From the NCBI RefSeq assembly GCF_016863255.1, contig NZ_BOON01000006.1:1-64000 (forward strand): DNA of 64,000 nt. Direction: 5' to 3'. Below the pieces are notes generated by a model that worked only from the letters and a program-made list of their open reading frames with translations, did no database searches and was not told the DNA's origin. Source of the DNA: Planosporangium mesophilum. GTDB taxonomy: Bacteria; Actinomycetota; Actinomycetes; Mycobacteriales; Micromonosporaceae. Made by a program: the position numbers and the translations under genes. How positions within the stretch are numbered: the stretch's first letter is position 1; each line of letters opens with the position of its first letter. Below are positions 33,610 to 43,898 of this stretch, in pieces.

Positions 33610-36372
33610 GTGGCGCTCGTACGGGTGTACTGCGGTCTGACATCGGCAGACCTGAACGCCGTACCACCGGGCTCCGAGACCTGGCTCACCGTCGCCGTTG
33701 TCGACGACTCCGGTCGCCTCCTGGACATCTGTGACATCAGCGACGACGCACCCGGCTTCGCGGAACTCGGCTCCCTGCTCGCGGAGCGTTCCAACGGGCT
33801 CGAGTCGGTCGCCGTGGCGGCGGACAACGACGACCACATCGTCACCCAACTCCTCACCGCCGCCGGCCGCTACCTCGCCTACACCGACGAGGACTCGGCC
33901 GAGGACTACGCCGAGCGGTTCAGCGACTCCGAGTCCGCCGACGAGATGCAGTCCAGCCCCGCCGAGCGGCGGGCCATCGGGCTGGCGCGGGCGCTGCAGG
34001 CCGGCGTCCTGTCCGCCGTCGCCCAGGCAACCCCCCGCGACCTGCTCGGGCTCAAGCCGGTCCTGTCCGCGCACGCCGCCGTGACCACCGGCCGACAGGG
34101 CGCGGCCGCGACCCTGCGCGAGGTGCTCCGGGAGCTGTATCCGGCGGCCCTCCGCGCGTTCCCCGATCCCGCGGAGCCGATCCCGCTCGCCATCCTCGAC
34201 GCGCTGCCCGAGCCCGGCCCGCTGGGCAGCGGCGCTGGCGGACGGGGCCGGGACGCCCAGGCCATCACCGAACTGACCGAGGCGGGCGTGGCAGACAACG
34301 CCACCGTGGCCGAGGCCGTGACCGCGCTGCGGGTGGCGATCGCCGAGACGCCCCGGCGTACCGGCATGAGCCGCTCGGTGACCAGCGCCGTCGCGGAGAC
34401 CGTGCGGCAGTCGGTCGCCGCCGTACGCGCCCATGACGCCGCCGCGATCGCCCTGGTGTCGGTGCTGTCCGCCCGGATGCCGTCGGCCGGCACGCCGGCA
34501 CAGCAGGCGGTCCGTTCCCGCCGCGCCGCGACCGAGCCCGCCGCGCCGCCGACCGCGGCCCCCGAATCCGCACAGCCGGCCGCCTCGCACGCCGCACCGG
34601 CCGCGACCGAGGCCGCCCGCCCGAGTCGCCGTAGCCGGTCGCAGTCGGCCTCGGTACGCCCGCGGTCGGCGCCGCCGGCCGGGGTGCAGCCGCGCTCCGC
34701 TCCGCCCGTCACGACGCCCACGGCGACACCCGCCGCCGCCCCGGTCGTCCCCGCGGCGCCCGTCCCGGTGGCACCGGCGGCCGCCGCCGGCAACCACCGC
34801 GTCGGCGCCATCGACCCTCCCACCGAGGTCCAGCCGGCCGCGCGTACCCGTGCCGCCCGCCGGGCCGCCGAGAATCCGGGCACCCCCGAGCAGCCGGCCG
34901 CGGCCCACCGCCAGCCCACCACGCCGGCGTCTGCGCCGACGCAGACGCGGGGCCCGGCCCCCGTCCCGGTCCACACGCCGCCGCCCCCGCCGGTACCCGT
35001 ACAGGCGCCTCCGGCACCGATCCCGGCGCCTCCGCCGGCAGCGGCCCCCAGGCCGGTCAACCCGGCGGTCGGAAAGCAGCCCGAGCAGGTACGGCCGCAG
35101 CAGGCGCCGAACGTCCCGCCGCCGCCCGGCCTGACCCCGGCGTACGCCACCGGCCAGCGCCGCGACCCGCGCTCCGAGGCGCCCACGACGAGCTTCAGCG
35201 TGGCGCCCGGGGCGACGCCGGCCGAGCCGGCGGCGTCGTCGCTGCCGGCTCCGTCACGGCCCTCGCCGATCTCGGGTCCGCCTTCGCAGTCGTTGCCGGC
35301 TGCGGACCGGGGCTTCCCGCGTGCCCACCAGGAGTACCCGGCCGGGGCCGCCCCGCGGCCCGCGGCCGACGTGCCTCCGCCCGGCTCGCGCGCCAACTGG
35401 CCGATGAGCGGTGAGAGCGCGGACGGAGAGGGGCGCCCGGAGAACCGCACCCGGGACCGCTCACGCACCGGCGAGACGCCTCGGGTGGACTTCACGCACT
35501 CCCTCGACCTCCCCGCCGCGGCCGACGCGGCCGGCGCGGACCGGCCGGACGGCCGGGTCGTGCCGCCCTGGCAGTCCGACGACCTGCCGGCCGAGCCGCC
35601 CGCGCTGCGCCTGGTCGAGCCGGCGCCGCTGACCGACCCGGCGCTGTCCGCCGAGCCGCCGCGGTACCGCGAGCCGCTCGCCGGCGACCCGCGGCTGGAG
35701 GCTCCGCCGCTCCGACTGGTGGACCGCAGCGGCGGTACCGGCGGTCTGAACGGCGCCACGGGCGGCGGCCTGAACGGAACCCCCGCCGGCCCGAACGGTG
35801 CCGTCAACGGCGCTCTGAACGGCGCCACGGGCGGTAGCCTGAACAACGCCGCCGGCGGTCTCAACGGCGCCATCAACGGCGCCGAGCGGGGCCGCCGCGC
35901 CGCGCGGAAGGCCAACGCGGAGCAGTCCGAGCCGCCGGCCACCAACCAGATCGACGAAGACCTGCTGATCTTCGCTGAGGCGCGCTCGGCATGGTTCACC
36001 GACCACTTCGGCGAGGAAGAGGAGAAGCTCGACTTCGCCAGCCCGTCCGACGAGGGCTGGAAGGCGGCCTCGCACGCCGCCGAGCCGCTCGTCGGCGCGG
36101 AGACCCAGTCCGGCCTGCCCCGCCGGGTGCCGCAGCAGAACCTCGTGCCCGGCTCCCCCATCACCGCCCCGGAACGCCCGCTGCGGGTCGTCCGCGACCC
36201 CGCGGCGATCGCGGCCCACACGTCCGGGTACTTCCAGGGCTGGCGCCGTGGCCAGGAGGTGGGCGGCTACCGGGTCGGCGGACGGCCCGGACGCGAGTCG
36301 TCCGGCGGCTGGGACTTCAGCCGCGACCAGGGCGACGAGCGCGACTACGAATACCGGTCAGCCCGCCGTTGA
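33610..36372 (+). CDS. 920-residue protein: IS110-transposase-like N-terminus, disordered linker, kinase-shared C-terminal module
   Basis: GTG start behind GAGAGGAGG. Residues 1-210 (TWLTVAVVDDSGRLLDICDI, DDAPGFAELGSLL, then RAIGLARALQAGVLSA and TLREVLRELYPAAL) follow the RNase-H-like plus helical layout of IS110 transposases, but the first catalytic Asp position reads VYCGL and the rest of a transposase is absent. Residues about 300-780 are Pro/Ala/Arg and Asn-Gly rich, presumably disordered. The C-terminal 140 residues hold SAWF (793-796), DEGW (814-817), GLPRRVP (835-841) and YFQGWRRG (from 874). The same motifs occur at the C-terminus of the NIT kinase encoded by the convergent operon. 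A signalling role with that operon is inferred. Confidence 0.8.
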   Translation: MALVRVYCGLTSADLNAVPPGSETWLTVAVVDDSGRLLDICDISDDAPGFAELGSLLAERSNGLESVAVAADNDDHIVTQLLTAAGRYLAYTDEDSAEDYAERFSDSESADEMQSSPAERRAIGLARALQAGVLSAVAQATPRDLLGLKPVLSAHAAVTTGRQGAAATLREVLRELYPAALRAFPDPAEPIPLAILDALPEPGPLGSGAGGRGRDAQAITELTEAGVADNATVAEAVTALRVAIAETPRRTGMSRSVTSAVAETVRQSVAAVRAHDAAAIALVSVLSARMPSAGTPAQQAVRSRRAATEPAAPPTAAPESAQPAASHAAPAATEAARPSRRSRSQSASVRPRSAPPAGVQPRSAPPVTTPTATPAAAPVVPAAPVPVAPAAAAGNHRVGAIDPPTEVQPAARTRAARRAAENPGTPEQPAAAHRQPTTPASAPTQTRGPAPVPVHTPPPPPVPVQAPPAPIPAPPPAAAPRPVNPAVGKQPEQVRPQQAPNVPPPPGLTPAYATGQRRDPRSEAPTTSFSVAPGATPAEPAASSLPAPSRPSPISGPPSQSLPAADRGFPRAHQEYPAGAAPRPAADVPPPGSRANWPMSGESADGEGRPENRTRDRSRTGETPRVDFTHSLDLPAAADAAGADRPDGRVVPPWQSDDLPAEPPALRLVEPAPLTDPALSAEPPRYREPLAGDPRLEAPPLRLVDRSGGTGGLNGATGGGLNGTPAGPNGAVNGALNGATGGSLNNAAGGLNGAINGAERGRRAARKANAEQSEPPATNQIDEDLLIFAEARSAWFTDHFGEEEEKLDFASPSDEGWKAASHAAEPLVGAETQSGLPRRVPQQNLVPGSPITAPERPLRVVRDPAAIAAHTSGYFQGWRRGQEVGGYRVGGRPGRESSGGWDFSRDQGDERDYEYRSARR

Positions 36373-36378
36373 CGCGAT

Positions 36379-36419
36379 CAGGCGCGGTCACCGTCGAGTC
36401 CGGACGGTGGCCGCGCCTG
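36379..36419. terminator. Stem-loop ending the 920-residue protein gene
   Basis: A 17-bp stem (36379-36395 with 36403-36419, one G-T wobble, 7-nt loop) starts six bases after the stop codon. Confidence 0.75.
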
Positions 36420-36513
36420 AGTCGTTGTGAGCCCCATGTCGTGCCAGGCATCGAGCGCGGCGTCACGCAGGAGCATGCGCCGATGGGCGCGTGGAAGGCA
36501 TCCGGACACGACT

Positions 36514-36552
36514 GATCCGGCCCCGCTCGCGGCGAGCGTACGGGACCGGATC
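36514..36552 (-). terminator. Stem-loop ending the kinase-GTPase operon
   Basis: GATCCGGCCCCG (36514-36525) pairs with 36541-36552 with one mismatch, and CTCG/CGAG forms an inner stem. It lies 17 bp past the GTPase stop on the minus strand. Confidence 0.55.
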
Positions 36553-36568
36553 GTCGGTGACGGGCGCC

Positions 36569-37159
36569 TCAGGCAGGCGTGGGCGTACGGGTGCGGCGCA
36601 TGGTCAGGACGTACTCGACCAGGGAGATCAGCACCTGCTTGGTGGATTCCCGGGTGCGGGCGTCACAGGTGACCACCGGTACGTCGGACGAGACCGCCAG
36701 CGCTTCGCGTACGTCGTCGGCGTTGTGGTACTGCACGCCGTCGAAGCAGTTGATGGCGATCAGGTACGGCAGCCGCCGATGCTCGAAGAAGTCGATGGCG
36801 GCGAAGCAGTCGGCCAGCCGCCGGGTGTCGACCATGACGACCGCGCCGATCGCACCCCGTACCAGTTCGTCCCACATGAACCAGAACCGTGTCTGGCCGG
36901 GCGTGCCGAACAGGTACAGGATCAGGTCACGGTCGATCGTGATCCGGCCGAAGTCCATAGCGACAGTGGTCGTCGTCTTACCAGGCACCTGCCGGGTGTC
37001 GTCGACGCCCACGCCTGCCGACGTCATGATCGCCTCGGTGGTCAGCGGCGTGATCTCCGAGACCGAGCCCACCAGCGTGGTCTTGCCCACGCCGAAACCA
37101 CCGGCGATGACAATCTTCGCTGACGTGACCCGCCCGGACGACGAGCGGTGCGGCGTCAT
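36569..37159 (-). CDS. Conservon-type GTP-binding protein (CvnD-like)
   Basis: 196 residues, ATG at 37159 seven bases after GGAGG. Small Ras/MglA-like GTPase: P-loop GGFGVGKTTLV, switch region TTTTVAMDFGRI, LFGTPGQTRFWFMWDEL in place of the usual DTAGQ, VVMVDTRRLADCF and a C-terminal VVTCDARTRES. In actinobacteria these proteins form 'conservons' with a membrane histidine kinase, a roadblock protein and a DUF742 protein, and are thought to act as a G-protein-like membrane-linked switch. All four genes are here in the order kinase, roadblock, DUF742, GTPase. The start is one base after the DUF742 stop. Confidence 0.94.
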   Translation of the reverse strand: MTPHRSSSGRVTSAKIVIAGGFGVGKTTLVGSVSEITPLTTEAIMTSAGVGVDDTRQVPGKTTTTVAMDFGRITIDRDLILYLFGTPGQTRFWFMWDELVRGAIGAVVMVDTRRLADCFAAIDFFEHRRLPYLIAINCFDGVQYHNADDVREALAVSSDVPVVTCDARTRESTKQVLISLVEYVLTMRRTRTPTPA

Positions 37160-37160
37160 G

Positions 37161-37535
37161 TCAGAGCCTCCGAAGTCCACTCAGCACCCTTTCCAGCAGT
37201 TCTGTGCCCACCGCGTCGTTGTCCTCGAACGAGGTCGGCGCGTACACGGCGACCAACCCTTCCGCCGCCATGTCCGCGACGAGAACCCGCGCCACGCCGA
37301 GCGGCAACTGCATCCGCGCGGCGATCTCCGCAAGCGACTGCAGCCTGCCATCGCACAACGTGGCGATGTACTGCTGCTCCTGCCCATGCGCGTTGTTTCG
37401 CCCACCGCCGGTACGTCCCCGCACGGTGGTCTCGATCAGCGCCTCGATCGCGATCTCCAGCCTGGGCCGGGTGCGGCCACGGGTGACGGCGTACGGCCTC
37501 ACCAAAGACCCGGTCGGCTCATCACGCTCGGCCAT
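37161..37535 (-). CDS. DUF742 protein (CvnC-like)
   Basis: 124 residues. DUF742 pattern: GSLVRPYAVTRGRTRP, EQQYIATLCDGRLQSLAEIAARMQLPLGVARVLVADMAAEGLVAVYAP, i.e. a winged-helix-like fold. It is the third member of the conservon operon and is thought to connect the kinase and roadblock proteins to the GTPase; biochemical detail is limited. It starts 68 bp after the roadblock gene, with an ATG at 37535 behind GGAGG. Confidence 0.92.
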   Translation of the reverse strand: MAERDEPTGSLVRPYAVTRGRTRPRLEIAIEALIETTVRGRTGGGRNNAHGQEQQYIATLCDGRLQSLAEIAARMQLPLGVARVLVADMAAEGLVAVYAPTSFEDNDAVGTELLERVLSGLRRL

Positions 37536-37603
37536 CCTCGCCGTTCACCTCCTCACTCCTCGGCCTGGTTATCGCACATGCGACTGGTCGCGACAAGAGC
37601 CCC

Positions 37604-38008
37604 TCAGCCCAGCAGCGACGCGGCGGGGCGCGGTGCGGGCGTCAGCGCCTCACCGACCCGGTCGACCAGCAGCGCCATCTCGTAGCCCACCTGGCCGACG
37701 TCGCACGCACGCGCGGCGAGCACCGCGAACGACGAGCCGTCGGAGATGGACATCAGGAAGAGGAACCCGTTGTCCATCTCCACCACGGTCTGCAGCACGG
37801 CACCGCCCTCGAAGCAGCGGGCTGCCCCCTGGGTCAGGCTGACCAGGCCGGACGCGATCGCGGCGAGCTGGTCGCCGCGGTCCCTCGGAAGGTCGCGCGA
37901 TGCAGCCAGGAGCAGTCCGTCGGCGGAAACGGCGACCGCGTGTGCGACGCCGGGTACGCGATCGGCGAAGTTGGCGAGCAGCCAACCGAGATCCTGCGTT
38001 GTCGTCAT
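37604..38008 (-). CDS. Roadblock/LC7 domain protein (CvnB-like)
   Basis: 134 residues. Roadblock/LC7 fold signature: [31 protein letters not shown], then [23 protein letters not shown], a [14 protein letters not shown] strand and [27 protein letters not shown]. MglB-like proteins of this fold regulate small GTPases. The ATG overlaps the kinase stop codon (ATGA), a mark of translational coupling. It is the second conservon gene. Confidence 0.94.
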   Translation of the reverse strand: MTTTQDLGWLLANFADRVPGVAHAVAVSADGLLLAASRDLPRDRGDQLAAIASGLVSLTQGAARCFEGGAVLQTVVEMDNGFLFLMSISDGSSFAVLAARACDVGQVGYEMALLVDRVGEALTPAPRPAASLLG

Positions 38009-41000
38009 GCCTCTTGCTCCTTGCCACCTTGCGAACTTTGGGGTCCGGCCGTGGTGTGCTCCGGGGTCTTCGCATCGCCGGACTTACTGCCCCGGCCGCG
38101 CTGAACGCCACGGTGGTACGCCGACAGCAGGCCACGCACGGCCTCCGGCGTGCGCTTGTGCGCGCTGACAGTACCCTTCTCGACCCCACCGGGGACAAGT
38201 TGGGACATCGGTACGCGCTTGGGCAGACCGGTGGGAGTCCTGGTGAACTCCTGCTGCTGCGACAGCGCCTGCGCCGCCTGCCAGCCCTCGTCCGCCGCGG
38301 TGCGCCATCCGGGATCCGCCATGGCCGCCGCCGCGGCGTGGGGCTGCGCCATGGGCTCGGCCACCGCGGCCGGCCGGACGGGCGCCTCCGGAGCGATGTC
38401 CGGCGGGGCCACGGGGGCCGGCGGGGGCATCGGCTCGTACGACGGCGTCCCGGTCGCCGGGGCGCTGTTCGGCGCCGCGGTCTCCGTCGACGCGGGGCCC
38501 TGCGTTCGGAACCAGGCCGACTCCAGCTCCCGGAAGATCGGGAGCTCCATCGTCTCGTCGGCGAACCGCTGGGCCGCACCGGCGGCACCGGTCGCGCTCG
38601 CGGCCGGGTGCTCGGTGTTCTGCTCCCAGTCGACGCGTACCCGCGGCATCTCCGCCGTCATGTCGAGCGCGGCGGAGAACGCGGGCGGTACGTGAGGCGG
38701 CTCGGCCTCGGGCTCGACCGACTGCGGCACCGGTGGCCACGCGGGCGGCGTTGCGGGCATGGCCATCGGCGACCGGTTGACCACCTCGTCGACCGGGCCG
38801 GGGGCCTCGGGCGCAAACGGCGACGGCTCGGGAGCGAAGGCCGTCGGGGTCATCGGCGCGGCGGCGTTGTCGGCCTCGGGCTCCGGCTGCACCGGGCGCT
38901 GGCGAGGAATCGCCAGCCCGTCGCCGGGGCCCGCGTCTTCCGGCGCCGGCGGTTCGGTCGGTCGCCGCTGCGGCAGCGGGTCACCGACCGACGTGCGGAT
39001 CTGGTCGACGTCCGGGGTGCGGGTCTGGTCGCCACCCGGCGCACGGGCCGGCGGAGGAGCCGAGCCGTTGACGCCGCTGCCCCCGATGAGGTCGGACCAC
39101 GCGGGCGGCTGACCCCAGCCGGGGCCGCCCGCCGGGGCACCGGTGTCGCCGCGCGTCGGCGCGTCGGCGTTCGGGCGGGAGCCGCCGAAGAGGCCGGTGT
39201 CGCCACCCGTCGGCGCGTCGGCGTTCGGGCGGGAGCCGCCGAAGAGGTCGGTGGCGCCGTTGTCGCCGTACGACCGGGAGTTGCCCATCCCCGCGGGGCT
39301 GGCGAACGGGGTGTTGACGGCACCGTTGAACTCGCCCAGCCCGCCGGAACCGGGGCTCACGTCGAAGCCGGAGGCGGCCCGCGGGTCCGTACCCATGCCG
39401 CCGAACCCACCGCCGAACGCGCTGCCGCTGTTGGCGGGCTCGTGCGGCCCGCCGGCCGACGGGGAGCTCTCCAGCGCCAGCGGGGCACCGAACGGCGAGG
39501 GCTCCGGCGCCGCGGCGGGACGGTCGGCGAGACCCTCCCGGGCACCGGCGACCGGCACACCACCGCGCCCGGCGAGGGCCCTCGGTACCAGGACGCTGGC
39601 GGGCAGCGTCAGGTCGGCCACCGTGCCGCGCTCGCGCGCCGGGCGCAGTTCGATCTTGACGCCGTGCCGCGCGGCCAGCCGCGCGACCACGACGAGGCCC
39701 ATCATCCGGGACACCGCCACGTCCACCATGGGCGGGTTCGCGAGCCGCTCGTTGAGATCCCGGAGCTGCTCCGGGGAGATACCGATACCGCGGTCCTCGA
39801 CCAGGAGGACGGCCCGGTCACCGACCCGGCGCGCCTCCACGACCACGGCCGAGTCCGGCGGCGAGAAGGCGGTGGCGTTGTCAAGAAGCTCGGCGATGAG
39901 GTGGACCATGTCGTTGACCGCGTGGGCCGCGATCTCGATGTCCCGGTCGAGCTCGCCGAAATCGACCCGGGTGTAGTGCTCGACCTCGGACTGGGCCGCC
40001 CGCAGCACGTCCATCAGCGGAGCCGGCTCACGCTGGATACGGGTGGAGTCGGCACCGGCGAGCACCAGCAGGTTCTCGTCGTTACGACGCATTCGGGTGG
40101 CCAGGTGGTCGAGCTGGAACAGCTCGGAGAGCCGGTCGGGGTCTTCCTCACCGCGCTCGAGCCGGTCGAGGTGCCCGATCAGCCGGTCGACCAGGATCTG
40201 GCTTCGGCGGGCCAGGTTGACGAACATCGTCGCGACGCTGGCCCGCAGGGCGGCCTGTTCGGCCGCGGTGCGGACCGCCTCGAGGTGCACGGCGTTGAAC
40301 GCCTCGGTCACCTGGCCGAACTCGTCGTTGCTGCGGACCGGCAGCGGCTCGGCGATCTGGGCCGCCAACTGCTGCGGCGAGGCCTGGCTGGTCAGCTGCG
40401 GGTCACGCAGCCGGGCGACCGCCTGCGGCAGGCCGTACTGGGCGACCGTGAGCGCGCCGTGGCGCAGTTCGCGCAGCGACCGGGCCATCGACCGGGCGAC
40501 GAACCAGGCGAAGAGGATGGAGAGCATCAGGAGTGCCAGCAGCACGGCGACCTGGAGGATCATCCGCTGCTGCAGGCTGTCGCGCAGGGCCGAGGCATCC
40601 TCGACGGCCTGCTCGTCCAGCGTGCTCTCGACCTTGCGGACCTGGTCCGCCCGGCCGACCATCGCCCGGTCCCACTGCGCCGCAGTGAAGATGTCGTTGG
40701 GCAGGTCCTCGCCGCCGAGGCTCTGGATGATGCTCTGGAAGTTCTCGCCCTCGCGCCGGTCGGCACCCGACACGGTCTTGTTGTAGAGCGTCTTCTGGGA
40801 CTGCTCGGCGACCGCCTCGAACTGCCGGTACGCCAGCTCCTGTCCCTTGAGGGTGCCGATGAACGTCACCTTCATCTGTACCGGCATCGAATTCTGGAGC
40901 AGCGCCTGGAGCACGACCACGCGCTCTTCGGACAGGTACTCCTTGTTCTGCGACAGGGCCGCCGAGGCGCGCATCTCGGCGCTCAGGTGCGGGTCGTTGG

Positions 41001-41568
41001 CGAGCTGAGCCGCGGCACCGCGGACGGACACGAGGTCGCCGATGAGCGTCTGGTACCGGAAGATGGCGTTGGTGAGCGTCGTCGGCTCACTGGCGTTCTG
41101 CTGGCCGCTGGTCTTGATCTGCTCGCGCTGCTTCGCCAGGTCCGACAGCTCGGTGTCGATGCGGTTGAGCTGACCGCGGAAGTCGGCGGCGACGCCGGCG
41201 AGCGCGGAGCGCCGCAGCCGGTACTGCCTGAACGCTTCGTCGGTGAGAGCCGTCTGACGGTCGAACGCCGCGCGGGCGTCGGGGGTCGGTTTACCCAGTA
41301 GCAGGGTGGCGGCGGCCCGCTCGTTCTGCAGCTCGTGCACCAACCCGCCGCTCTGGGCGGTCAGCCCGGCCAGCAGGCGTGCCTGGTCGGCGTCGCTGGC
41401 GCGGGTGTAGTTGTCCACGAGGCCCAGCACACCGACCACGATGGTGGCGATGGTGGGCACGATCATGATGAGTCCGAGCTTGGACCAGATCGGCGCGTTA
41501 CGTAGCCACCCGGCCGGCAGTTGCATACGCGAGAACGTAGAGGTCCCCGTCGTTGGCCGTTTGCTCAC
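38005..41568 (-). CDS. Nitrate/nitrite-sensing-domain histidine kinase (CvnA-like)
   Basis: 1187 residues from GTG 41568, which has GGAGGG seven bases ahead; the frame is open to 41685 but without a ribosome site. Layout: membrane helix (about 30-50), extracellular all-helical NIT domain (about 55-340), second membrane helix, HAMP-like segment, a dimerisation helix region with [15 protein letters not shown], and an ATPase domain with [12 protein letters not shown] and [11 protein letters not shown] (about 545-670). The typical phospho-acceptor His is not obvious. About 500 further residues are Pro/Ala-rich and end with SAWF (1017-1020), DEGW (1093-1096), GLPKRVP (1114-1120) and YHRGVQRG (from 1151). 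The same motifs end the 920-residue protein at 33610. Confidence 0.92.
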   Translation of the reverse strand: MSKRPTTGTSTFSRMQLPAGWLRNAPIWSKLGLIMIVPTIATIVVGVLGLVDNYTRASDADQARLLAGLTAQSGGLVHELQNERAAATLLLGKPTPDARAAFDRQTALTDEAFRQYRLRRSALAGVAADFRGQLNRIDTELSDLAKQREQIKTSGQQNASEPTTLTNAIFRYQTLIGDLVSVRGAAAQLANDPHLSAEMRASAALSQNKEYLSEERVVVLQALLQNSMPVQMKVTFIGTLKGQELAYRQFEAVAEQSQKTLYNKTVSGADRREGENFQSIIQSLGGEDLPNDIFTAAQWDRAMVGRADQVRKVESTLDEQAVEDASALRDSLQQRMILQVAVLLALLMLSILFAWFVARSMARSLRELRHGALTVAQYGLPQAVARLRDPQLTSQASPQQLAAQIAEPLPVRSNDEFGQVTEAFNAVHLEAVRTAAEQAALRASVATMFVNLARRSQILVDRLIGHLDRLERGEEDPDRLSELFQLDHLATRMRRNDENLLVLAGADSTRIQREPAPLMDVLRAAQSEVEHYTRVDFGELDRDIEIAAHAVNDMVHLIAELLDNATAFSPPDSAVVVEARRVGDRAVLLVEDRGIGISPEQLRDLNERLANPPMVDVAVSRMMGLVVVARLAARHGVKIELRPARERGTVADLTLPASVLVPRALAGRGGVPVAGAREGLADRPAAAPEPSPFGAPLALESSPSAGGPHEPANSGSAFGGGFGGMGTDPRAASGFDVSPGSGGLGEFNGAVNTPFASPAGMGNSRSYGDNGATDLFGGSRPNADAPTGGDTGLFGGSRPNADAPTRGDTGAPAGGPGWGQPPAWSDLIGGSGVNGSAPPPARAPGGDQTRTPDVDQIRTSVGDPLPQRRPTEPPAPEDAGPGDGLAIPRQRPVQPEPEADNAAAPMTPTAFAPEPSPFAPEAPGPVDEVVNRSPMAMPATPPAWPPVPQSVEPEAEPPHVPPAFSAALDMTAEMPRVRVDWEQNTEHPAASATGAAGAAQRFADETMELPIFRELESAWFRTQGPASTETAAPNSAPATGTPSYEPMPPPAPVAPPDIAPEAPVRPAAVAEPMAQPHAAAAAMADPGWRTAADEGWQAAQALSQQQEFTRTPTGLPKRVPMSQLVPGGVEKGTVSAHKRTPEAVRGLLSAYHRGVQRGRGSKSGDAKTPEHTTAGPQSSQGGKEQEA
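39141..39248. repeat. Two 54-bp in-frame tandem repeats in the kinase linker
   Basis: Copies starting at 39141 and 39195 encode [18 protein letters not shown] twice, differing at only a few bases. They lie in the disordered part of the histidine kinase. Confidence 0.8.
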
Positions 41569-41974
41569 CTCACCGCCCTCCGAACCGGCGCCTGACGAAT
41601 AGTAGGCACCCACGACCGGCCGACCGAATTTCGGCCAAGCCTCCGAGATTCCACCATGTCCGCTGGCAAAGAGAAAGCCCAGCATGGACTCCCCCCACGC
41701 GACCGCCAGCGACCACGGGGCCCGTGGGCAGCAAAATTACCCCTCGACAGCCCTCACCGAAGGACAGAAAGTCGTAAATGTCGGGATCGTGCCTGTGGGT
41801 CTTTTAATATGAGTCGCCCACCACGTCGAGCCGATGGGCGCGAAAGGACCGGACGGGAGAAGAGGACAACCGGCCGTCGTCCACCATGACGGAGGCCCGG
41901 CCCCGCGCCCCGGCCGACCCGCTCGGCCGAACGGTCGCTGCCCGGAGCCGTTCGACCGTGCCTCGCCCCTCCGA
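41569..41974. other. 406-bp interval upstream of the histidine kinase
   Basis: No credible gene is seen; open frames here are low-complexity and lack ribosome sites. The middle (about 41730-41820) is less GC-rich and, on the minus strand, contains TAATTT near 41735 and an AT-rich ATATTAAAAG at about 41806-41815, possible promoter elements for the kinase operon. Confidence 0.5.
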
Positions 41975-43048
41975 TCAGCCGATCAGCTTGGCGTACGCCG
42001 GCTTGATGACCTCGTTGATCAGGACGAGCCGCTCGTCGAACGGGATGAACGCGCTCTTCATCGCGTTCACCGTGAACCACTGCAACTCCGACCAGCCGTA
42101 GCCGAACGCGTCGACCAGCAGCGCCATCTCGCGGCTCATGCTGGTGCGGCTCATCAGGCGGTTGTCGGTGTTGACGGTCACCCGGAACCGCAGGTCGCGC
42201 AGCAGGCCGATCGGGTGCGCCGCGATGGACGCGGCGGCACCCGTCTGTACGTTCGACGACGGGCACAGCTCCAGCGGGATCCGCTTGTCCCGAACATAGG
42301 CGGCGAGCCGCCCCAGCTTCCCGGTCGCCCGGTCGATGTCGTCGACGATCCGCACGCCGTGGCCCAGCCGGTCCGCGCCGCACCACTGGATCGCCTGCCA
42401 GATCGACGGGAGCCCGAACGCCTCCCCGGCGTGGATGGTGAAGTGGAAGTTCTCCCGCTGGAGGTACTCGAACGCGTCCAGGTGCCGGGTGGGTGGGTAA
42501 CCGGCCTCGGCACCGGCGATGTCGAACCCGACCACGCCGGCGTCGCGGTACCGCACCGCCAGTTCGGCGATCTCCATCGACCTGGCCGCGTGGCGCATCG
42601 CCGTGAGCAGGGTGCCGATCCGGATCTGGTTGCCCGCGACCGCCGCCTGCGCCGACCCCTCCGCGAACCCGGCGAGGACCGCCTCCACCACCTCCGGCAG
42701 CGTGAGGCCGCGCTCCAGATGCTGCTCCGGAGCGAACCGGACCTCCGCGTACACCACCCCGTCGGCGGCGAGGTCGAGCGCGCACTCGGCCGCCACCCGG
42801 TGCAGCGCCTCGGCCGTCTGGGTCACCCCGACGGTGTGGGCGAAGGTCTCCAGGTACCGCTCCAGGGACCCCGAGTCGGCCGCCTGGGCGAACCACCGCC
42901 CCAGCTCGCCGGCGTCGGTGCTGGGCAGCGTGTGCCCGACCGTGTCGGCCAACTCGACGATCGTGGCCGGGCGCAGGCCGCCGTCGAGGTGGTCGTGCAG
43001 CAGTACCTTCGGCGCGCGCTGGATCTCTTCATAGGTGGGTGCAGGCAT
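41975..43048 (-). CDS. add: Adenosine deaminase
   Basis: 357 residues. Zinc site HDHLDGG near the N-terminus, [21 protein letters not shown], the catalytic [18 protein letters not shown] and a VTVNTDN metal-binding Asp motif, all as in class I adenosine deaminases. It converts adenosine and deoxyadenosine to inosine and deoxyinosine. Its start is 28 bp from the divergent methyltransferase gene. It lies near, but is separate from, the nucleoside uptake operon and likely serves the same pathway. Confidence 0.95.
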   Translation of the reverse strand: MPAPTYEEIQRAPKVLLHDHLDGGLRPATIVELADTVGHTLPSTDAGELGRWFAQAADSGSLERYLETFAHTVGVTQTAEALHRVAAECALDLAADGVVYAEVRFAPEQHLERGLTLPEVVEAVLAGFAEGSAQAAVAGNQIRIGTLLTAMRHAARSMEIAELAVRYRDAGVVGFDIAGAEAGYPPTRHLDAFEYLQRENFHFTIHAGEAFGLPSIWQAIQWCGADRLGHGVRIVDDIDRATGKLGRLAAYVRDKRIPLELCPSSNVQTGAAASIAAHPIGLLRDLRFRVTVNTDNRLMSRTSMSREMALLVDAFGYGWSELQWFTVNAMKSAFIPFDERLVLINEVIKPAYAKLIG

Positions 43049-43076
43049 CCCCTGACCCTAAGGCCATGATGGTCGG

Positions 43077-43895
43077 GTGCACGCCGACATCCTGCGGTAC
43101 CTGCGCTGCCCCGTGTGCTCGGGGTCACTGCGGCTCGCGGGGGCGGCGCTGCGCTGCGACTCCGGCCACAGCTTCGACCTCGCCCGGCAGGGGTACGTCG
43201 ACCTGAGCGCCGGCCGGCTGACCCACGCCGGCGACACCGCCGAGATGATCGCCGCGCGGCAGGACCTGCTCGCGGAGGGGCATTTCCGGGTACTGACGGA
43301 AGCGCTCGTGGTGGCGGTGGGTGACCGGCGACCGGGCTTCGTGGTGGACGTCGGCGCCGGTACCGGGCAGCACCTGGCCGGCGTGCTGGACGCCCGCCCC
43401 GACGATCTCGGCCTCGCCGTCGACGTCTCCAAGCCGGCGCTGCGCCGCGCCGCCCGCGCGCACCCGCGGCTGGCTGCCGTACGCGCCGACGCCTGGCGCG
43501 GCCTGCCGGTGGCCGACGGCGCCGCCGACGTCGTCCTGGACGTGTTCGCCCCGCGCTCCGGGCCGGAGTTCCACCGGATCCTGCGGGCCGACGGCGTCCT
43601 GGTCGTCGTCACCCCGGCCGTCAGCCACCTGCGCGAACTGGTCGAGGCGCTGGACCTGGTACGGGTCGACCCGGCCAAGTCCGAACGGCTCTCCGCGACG
43701 CTCGGCCCCCAATTCGTGAAGGAGGACGAGCGGCGCCACGAGTGGCCGCTGCGGCTGTCCGCGGCCCGGGCGCGCACGGCGGTGGCGATGGGGCCCAGCG
43801 CCTGGCACACCGACCCGGCCCGGCTGGACTCTCTACCGGAGTCCCTGACGGTCACCGCGGCGGTCGACGTGACCCGCTGGCGACCGCGTCGCTGA
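43077..43895 (+). CDS. RlmA/TlrB-type 23S rRNA guanine-N1 methyltransferase
   Basis: 272 residues, GTG start. N-terminal zinc finger with Cys11, Cys14, Cys27 and His31 (RCPVC ... CDSGH), then ARQGYVDLS and a class I methyltransferase domain with the SAM motif VVDVGAGTGQHLAGVLD. This is the RlmA family: RlmA(I) methylates G745 and RlmA(II)/TlrB methylates G748 of 23S rRNA, the latter giving resistance to tylosin-type macrolides. Which position is modified here cannot be told by eye. No macrolide cluster is nearby. Confidence 0.88.
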   Translation: MHADILRYLRCPVCSGSLRLAGAALRCDSGHSFDLARQGYVDLSAGRLTHAGDTAEMIAARQDLLAEGHFRVLTEALVVAVGDRRPGFVVDVGAGTGQHLAGVLDARPDDLGLAVDVSKPALRRAARAHPRLAAVRADAWRGLPVADGAADVVLDVFAPRSGPEFHRILRADGVLVVVTPAVSHLRELVEALDLVRVDPAKSERLSATLGPQFVKEDERRHEWPLRLSAARARTAVAMGPSAWHTDPARLDSLPESLTVTAAVDVTRWRPRR

Positions 43896-43898
43896 CGC

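Noticed and set aside
33610-34240. An active IS110 insertion sequence
   Set aside because: The catalytic Asp pattern and the C-terminal transposase domain are missing, and I see no element ends around it; hence treated as a domesticated domain.
36420-36513. Short minus-strand frame containing LLRDAALDAWHDMGL between two convergent genes
   Set aside because: It runs into the terminator of the 920-residue gene and has no ribosome site; probably chance.
37900-41301. 1133-residue open frame antisense to the histidine kinase
   Set aside because: High-GC DNA gives long antisense frames. The product is low-complexity Arg/Gly/His with no domain, and the opposite strand encodes a well-supported kinase.
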